Origin: Oceanobacillus iheyensis HTE831
GTDB taxonomy: Bacteria > Bacillota > Bacilli > Bacillales > Amphibacillaceae
Assembly: GCF_000011245.1 (NCBI RefSeq)
Contig: NC_004193.1
Location: 102,501-166,500 of the forward strand
Direction of reading: 5' to 3'
DNA: 64,000 bases
Both the position numbers and the translations under genes were made by a program. Positions 60,690 to 64,000 of the stretch are shown here, piece after piece. The stretch's first letter is position 1. Each line of letters starts with the position of its first letter. The notes beneath the pieces are model-generated. The model was not told the DNA's origin. It made no database searches and worked only from the letters and a program-made list of their open reading frames with translations.

Positions 60690-61439
60690 GTCTTTTTCTT
60701 GTAAACGATAATGTAGATTTTTTGACGAAAACGAATCATCTAATCCTATGAAATCACAGAAAAAATTGTGGATCGTTAAAATCTGATTTGTGCATTTTTC
60801 TTCTAATGAATACGCTTAATCTTGTTCCTGATTTGTTCCCACTTTTTTATGAAAGACTATAAATAAATATATATAGGCATGAAGCATAAGCATATAAGAG
60901 TTTGTTCGAAAAAGCTAGGAACAAAGGAACATGTTCTGAATTCAGAGGATTTCGGTGAGTTATTTACCTGTCGAGGAGTAGACTACTCCCGCATGTTGTT
61001 TTGTATTATGTAAAGAGAGAGATTTTTTATCCTATGGATACGAAAACGTCTTTATATCCTTTTATTTGCATCCTGAAGCCTTGTCTCTATCAGACACTGT
61101 TTGAGATCTGTCGATAGAGTTTGGCTGATTTTCATAGCGTTATTCAGCGTGTGAAGATATGTGTTACTGATTAGCTCCTGGAACATGCGAGCAAGTGAAT
61201 AGCTCACGGACTGTAGCTTGAATGCACGATGTAAATTGATAATATACTCGTACTTTTTCGCTTGAGAGTTTCACAAATACATGCATATGAACTCCTGTGG
61301 CATAGTTATTTATAGATTGAAATAATGTTTGATAACTTATAATAAAATTTAATTAATTATTACTATACCGATCTTCCATTAAAGAAGGTCTTATTAAAAA
61401 TTAAGAATTAACTCAAGTGCTACGAGGAATTCAAAAAAG
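60690..61439. other. Gene-poor decayed stretch of the island
   Basis: About 750 bp without a convincing gene. On the minus strand a 72-codon open stretch (61052-61270) lacks a start codon. A 40-codon frame with AGGAG and ATG near 61285 runs into the same region one frame over, so together they may be a broken small gene. A short palindrome GGAGTAG-A-CTACTCC lies at 60975-60989. I see nothing else. Confidence 0.4.
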
Positions 61440-61631
61440 TTCGCACATAAAAATTTTGTGTTTTATCCACAAGCTGATACACCATTTTATGGTGCAGAAG
61501 GTCTTGTAGAATCAGAAAAGAAAAATGTTGATGCTTTTCCAGGATTCAAAATACCTATCAAAGCTATTTTGGCTGAAGGACATAAGTATACGGAAAGTAA
61601 AATGATATTCCGTATAATATTGGATTTTTAA
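61440..61631 (+). pseudogene. Fragment of a SnoaL-like (NTF2-fold) protein gene
   Basis: An open frame of 63 codons without a start reads FVFYPQADTPFYGAEGLVE, AFPGFKIPIKAILAEGHKY. This pattern (proton-shuttle region, then a PGF.IPI..ILAEGD strand) is the centre of SnoaL-like polyketide-cyclase family proteins. Both ends are missing: no N-terminal helices, and the frame ends soon after ILAEG. It looks like debris of a former cargo gene. Confidence 0.5.
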
Positions 61632-61859
61632 GTAAAGGTGTAAAAAGTGTACTAAATAATGGGGTATTTTCTTCAATACAATTTCCCGCGATCGGGCACG
61701 CTTATAGACAAGGTACTGCGTGCAGTACTGTAGAATAGGGTACTTATCTGGAATAAAGATTTGCTCTTAACCTTAGAGAAAAGCTTGTAATGCATATGAA
61801 CTGGTAATGTATTGTAAAGCACTTAATATTTATAATATATAAGCGTGGTTAAATATAAA

Positions 61860-61887
61860 TTGGGGTGATCTAATTAGCTCACCCCAA
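61860..61887 (-). terminator. Terminator of the bacteriocin operon
   Basis: On the minus strand TTGGGGTGA pairs with TCACCCCAA around a 10-nt loop and is followed by TTTATATTT. It lies 27 bp after the M48 gene stop. Confidence 0.85.
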
Positions 61888-61913
61888 CATTTGACTTAAA
61901 ACCTTTATTAATG

Positions 61914-62648
61914 TTATTTTGATGCTACTTTTTCTATCCTTTTATTAAGACTGGGGTGCGTTTCAAATATGTTATAGCTCTTTTCAGGAACGAGAGCGTG
62001 TTTTTTTAATATACTTAAAGTATTTTTAGCAACTTCACTATCAACTATAAAACTAGCATATTTATCTGCAGCAAACTCACGTCTTTGCGAAAATATAAAA
62101 TGAAAAATAAAACATGAAATGTATACAATAAATGCAATTATTAGCACCCATAGTATAGAGATTCTAGATATTAAAAATGGTGATATTATTAACAGTAAAA
62201 TTGGCACACCAGATATAGCAAAAGTAAAAGAAAGTATGTTTTTAATTAGGTGATTTTTTTTTATGTGAAAATACTCATGAGCTAATAAAAATTTTACTTG
62301 TGAGTTATCCAATAACTCGAGAATTGGTTTTCCGCAAATAATTATTTGCTGTTTATTTTTAAAAAGAGTTACCACATTATTCAACTGACGAGAAATAAAA
62401 ACCTCTGTGTTTTGTTCTGAGACCATCTCATTTAGAATTAAAGTAAGATGTCCGTCTCGTTCAATTTTTAATTTTTTTATTCTAAAATATGAGACTATTG
62501 GAAACATTACACTGAATCCGGTTAATATAATACTAGCGTTGAAAAAATAGTGAATAATATTATCGTCTAGTGGTATATCAATAATACTCAATTTTAAAGT
62601 TGAAGTTAATAATAATAATAATACTGAAATAATTTGAAGAACTCGCAT
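61914..62648 (-). CDS. M48 family membrane metallopeptidase
   Basis: A 244-residue zinc peptidase. HEYFH at 124-128 is the HExxH zinc and catalytic motif; Glu191 in RREFAADK is the third ligand with Asp195; HPSLNKRI near the end is typical of M48. Four membrane segments (about 3-23, 34-54, 138-160, 163-186) place it in the membrane, as in HtpX/BlaR1-like members. The start follows GAGGTGA. It is the last gene of the operon that begins with the bacteriocin-like peptide. A role in leader removal, in clearing misplaced peptide or in immunity is inference. Confidence 0.85.
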   Translation of the reverse strand: MRVLQIISVLLLLLTSTLKLSIIDIPLDDNIIHYFFNASIILTGFSVMFPIVSYFRIKKLKIERDGHLTLILNEMVSEQNTEVFISRQLNNVVTLFKNKQQIIICGKPILELLDNSQVKFLLAHEYFHIKKNHLIKNILSFTFAISGVPILLLIISPFLISRISILWVLIIAFIVYISCFIFHFIFSQRREFAADKYASFIVDSEVAKNTLSILKKHALVPEKSYNIFETHPSLNKRIEKVASK

Positions 62649-62660
62649 TGGTTGTCACCT

Positions 62661-63155
62661 CTAAATGAAATAAGGACTAACATAGGTTTCTAGTATTGCT
62701 GCTACTCCAACCATTAGAACTCCTATGACTAGTAATTTTATATTAAACTTCTTATATTCTAAGAATTCATCTCTTCCAAGAAAAGCTATATAAGCAGCTA
62801 TAAAAAAACTTAAAATTTCTGGAACTCCATGGATAGATAGAGACAATAAAACGTGTTGAATGTTATTTAATGATAACCCTCCAAGAAAATAACCTAGCAT
62901 TAATCCATTCGATGTTAAGCTAATAATTGTAGGAATTTTCAAGAGAAAAAAACCTGTTAACAAAATTAAAAAAACCTTTATATTATTAGTAAAAATATAT
63001 TTTAATGTGTCAATTGAAACAAATGTATCTTTGAGAGGATTTGGTGTATATTCAAAGTTATTGTCATGTAAATTACTGACAAAGATTCCTACAATAAAAG
63101 AAGAAAAATAAACACCACAAACAATCCAAACAAATTTTAATTTTAATCTTTTCAT
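62661..63155 (-). CDS. Stage II sporulation protein M (SpoIIM/DUF95) family protein
   Basis: A 164-residue protein with about five membrane segments. The DUF95 pattern is clear: NNIKVFLILLTGFF, then NGLMLGYFLG, then HGVPEILSFFIAA and a C-terminal E.YVSPYF. DUF95 proteins are a hallmark of circular bacteriocin clusters, where they serve in maturation, secretion or immunity. A vegetative sporulation role is less likely in this setting. Start behind TGAGGTAATA; 12 bases before the M48 gene. Confidence 0.85.
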   Translation of the reverse strand: MKRLKLKFVWIVCGVYFSSFIVGIFVSNLHDNNFEYTPNPLKDTFVSIDTLKYIFTNNIKVFLILLTGFFLLKIPTIISLTSNGLMLGYFLGGLSLNNIQHVLLSLSIHGVPEILSFFIAAYIAFLGRDEFLEYKKFNIKLLVIGVLMVGVAAILETYVSPYFI

Positions 63156-63159
63156 ATTA

Positions 63160-63804
63160 TTACCTCATAAAAAGTGTAGAAAGAATATTTATTAAATACC
63201 AGGAAATTAAAAGGTAAATTGTGTTTTTTCTTTCTTTATTAAATAGTTTTGAGTATAAGTAGGACGCTGATAAGACACTAAAAAATTGAAAAGGGTCTAC
63301 TTGTTGAGTAATAGAAGCTAAAATAGAGTTTTCCGGTTGGAAAATTCCATAAGCAGTAATATAACCATAAGGTTGAACACCAAAACTTAAACTTAAAATT
63401 AGGTTAACAATAGACCCTGATAAAATAGGTATGTATGAAATTACTGCTATAGAAAATAATTTCATTTTAACATAATTCTCATTGAAGACTTGAAATATTG
63501 AAACCACATATAAAAAAATAAAAAGCGAACAAATTATTCCTAACGGAGCCAATAGACCCAAAAAAAAGGAAGTTATGTAAAGTAAATTCTCCATTCCGCC
63601 TAAATTAGGTATAACTTCACTGGATAAATCACTATTTATACTGCTACTACTAAGAGTAATTAAACCACTAATTATACATACTTGAATTAATATTGCCAGG
63701 CTCTTAACTTTTTTTTCTACAATTAAATTTATTATTCTATTTATCCCATCATTAAAGTTTAATAAAAGTCCAGAATAATAAAACAAATTATATTTTTTCA
63801 GCAT
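63160..63804 (-). CDS. YIP1-like multi-pass membrane protein
   Basis: A 214-residue protein with about five membrane segments (about 34-52, 75-105, 115-138, 165-180, 193-212). The layout, with a long cytosolic N-terminus and the segment VSIFQVFNENYVKMKLFSIAVISYIPI, resembles YIP1-domain proteins. The assignment is by pattern only. Start ATG behind AAGGAGAG, four bases before the SpoIIM-like gene. Together they form a membrane complex candidate for export or immunity of the peptide encoded upstream. Confidence 0.65.
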   Translation of the reverse strand: MLKKYNLFYYSGLLLNFNDGINRIINLIVEKKVKSLAILIQVCIISGLITLSSSSINSDLSSEVIPNLGGMENLLYITSFFLGLLAPLGIICSLFIFLYVVSIFQVFNENYVKMKLFSIAVISYIPILSGSIVNLILSLSFGVQPYGYITAYGIFQPENSILASITQQVDPFQFFSVLSASYLYSKLFNKERKNTIYLLISWYLINILSTLFMR

Positions 63805-63856
63805 GTTCTCACTCTCCTTTTTTTATAATTGGTTCCAATATATATTCCCATTTATT

Positions 63857-63895
63857 AATAAGAGGGGGAGCTCAGCTGCTACTCCCCCACTTATT
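63857..63895 (-). terminator. Attenuator between the peptide gene and its operon
   Basis: A 14-bp stem, AATAAG-x-GGGGGAG with its complement and one T-T mismatch, around an 11-nt loop. It lies 10 bp after the peptide gene stop and about 50 bp before the next gene. Such hairpins let a precursor mRNA accumulate well above the downstream messages. Confidence 0.85.
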
Positions 63896-63905
63896 ATTTA
63901 TTTTA

Positions 63906-64000
63906 TTAAACTCCTGCAGATCCTGCGACGGCAACTGCCGCAGCTAGAAACCATGGTACTGATACACCTAGTAATCCAATTAGATATTGTTGTGCACCAT
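63906..64000 (-). CDS. Bacteriocin-like peptide, C-terminal 30 residues (gassericin A-type circular bacteriocin candidate; cut by window end)
   Basis: The last 30 codons of a minus-strand frame read GAQQYLIGLLGVSVPWF and then LAAAVAVAGSAGV before TAA. From memory, the gassericin A/acidocin B C-terminus reads LGVTLPAWALAAAGALGATAA. The match in spacing of LGVxxP-W-LAAA-A-A and the total lack of charge are striking. Circular bacteriocins of that subgroup are hydrophobic peptides whose ends are joined. The neighbours (attenuator, DUF95 protein) fit. Start and leader lie beyond the window, so this remains a partial call. Confidence 0.65.
   Translation of the reverse strand, partial: GAQQYLIGLLGVSVPWFLAAAVAVAGSAGV

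Noticed and set aside
61052..61270. Minus-strand 72-codon open stretch in the island
   Set aside because: No start codon in frame; a neighbouring ATG with AGGAG is in another frame, so at best a broken small gene. Noted within the gene-poor stretch only.
61632..61732. A start-less frame reading FLSKGVKSVLNNGVFSSIQ after the SnoaL fragment
   Set aside because: No start codon or ribosome site and no family I recognise; too short to call.

Overview
The window is a low-GC Gram-positive chromosome of the family Bacillaceae. Three things point there: the rrn-tRNA layout, the ctsR-mcsA-mcsB-clpC stress operon, and the long rpoBC / str / S10 / spc / alpha ribosomal block in almost exactly the Bacillus subtilis order. 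The proteins read closest to the Oceanobacillus/Virgibacillus group, but I cannot name a species from sequence alone.

Layout. 1-753: nine tRNA genes (3' end of Val, then Thr, Lys, Leu, Gly, Leu, Arg, Pro, Ala) feeding into a complete 16S-23S-5S operon (about 780-5962). 6044-6742: an MgtC-family membrane protein. 6842-11621: the CtsR-controlled protein quality-control operon. 11815-15955: radA, a PIN/TRAM membrane protein and gltX; disA, ispD and ispF, which sit here in B. subtilis, are absent. 16064-20304: a cysteine T-box followed by cysE, cysS, mrnC, rlmB and rae1. 20371-22589: sigH, rpmG, secE, nusG. 22608-33701: L11/L1, L10/L12, a frameshifted methyltransferase, rpoB and rpoC. 33770-38464: rpsL, rpsG, fusA, tuf. 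38650-53380: S10-spc-alpha superoperon from rpsJ to rplQ, including secY, adk, infA and rpoA; map is missing and a KOW-domain gene is decayed. 53838-58173: the ECF transporter energy module, truA, rplM, rpsI.

58190-64000 is accessory DNA inserted just behind rpsI: a tyrosine integrase, a cI-like repressor, a divergent excisionase-like gene with a 29-bp palindromic operator, a gene-poor decayed stretch, and a leftward operon at the right edge. That operon holds a strongly hydrophobic small peptide gene cut by the window end, whose C-terminus resembles gassericin A-type circular bacteriocins. An attenuator hairpin follows, then three membrane proteins: YIP1-like, SpoIIM/DUF95 and an M48 metallopeptidase. 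This is the most likely undescribed system in the window, and the M48 protein is a candidate for the unknown processing or cyclising enzyme.

Other points of note: the nusG Shine-Dalgarno appears to be separated from its start codon by a long hairpin that would bring the two back together. There is also a 54-bp perfect direct repeat between the T-box and cysE, and many ribosomal-protein leader RNAs and promoters can be placed.
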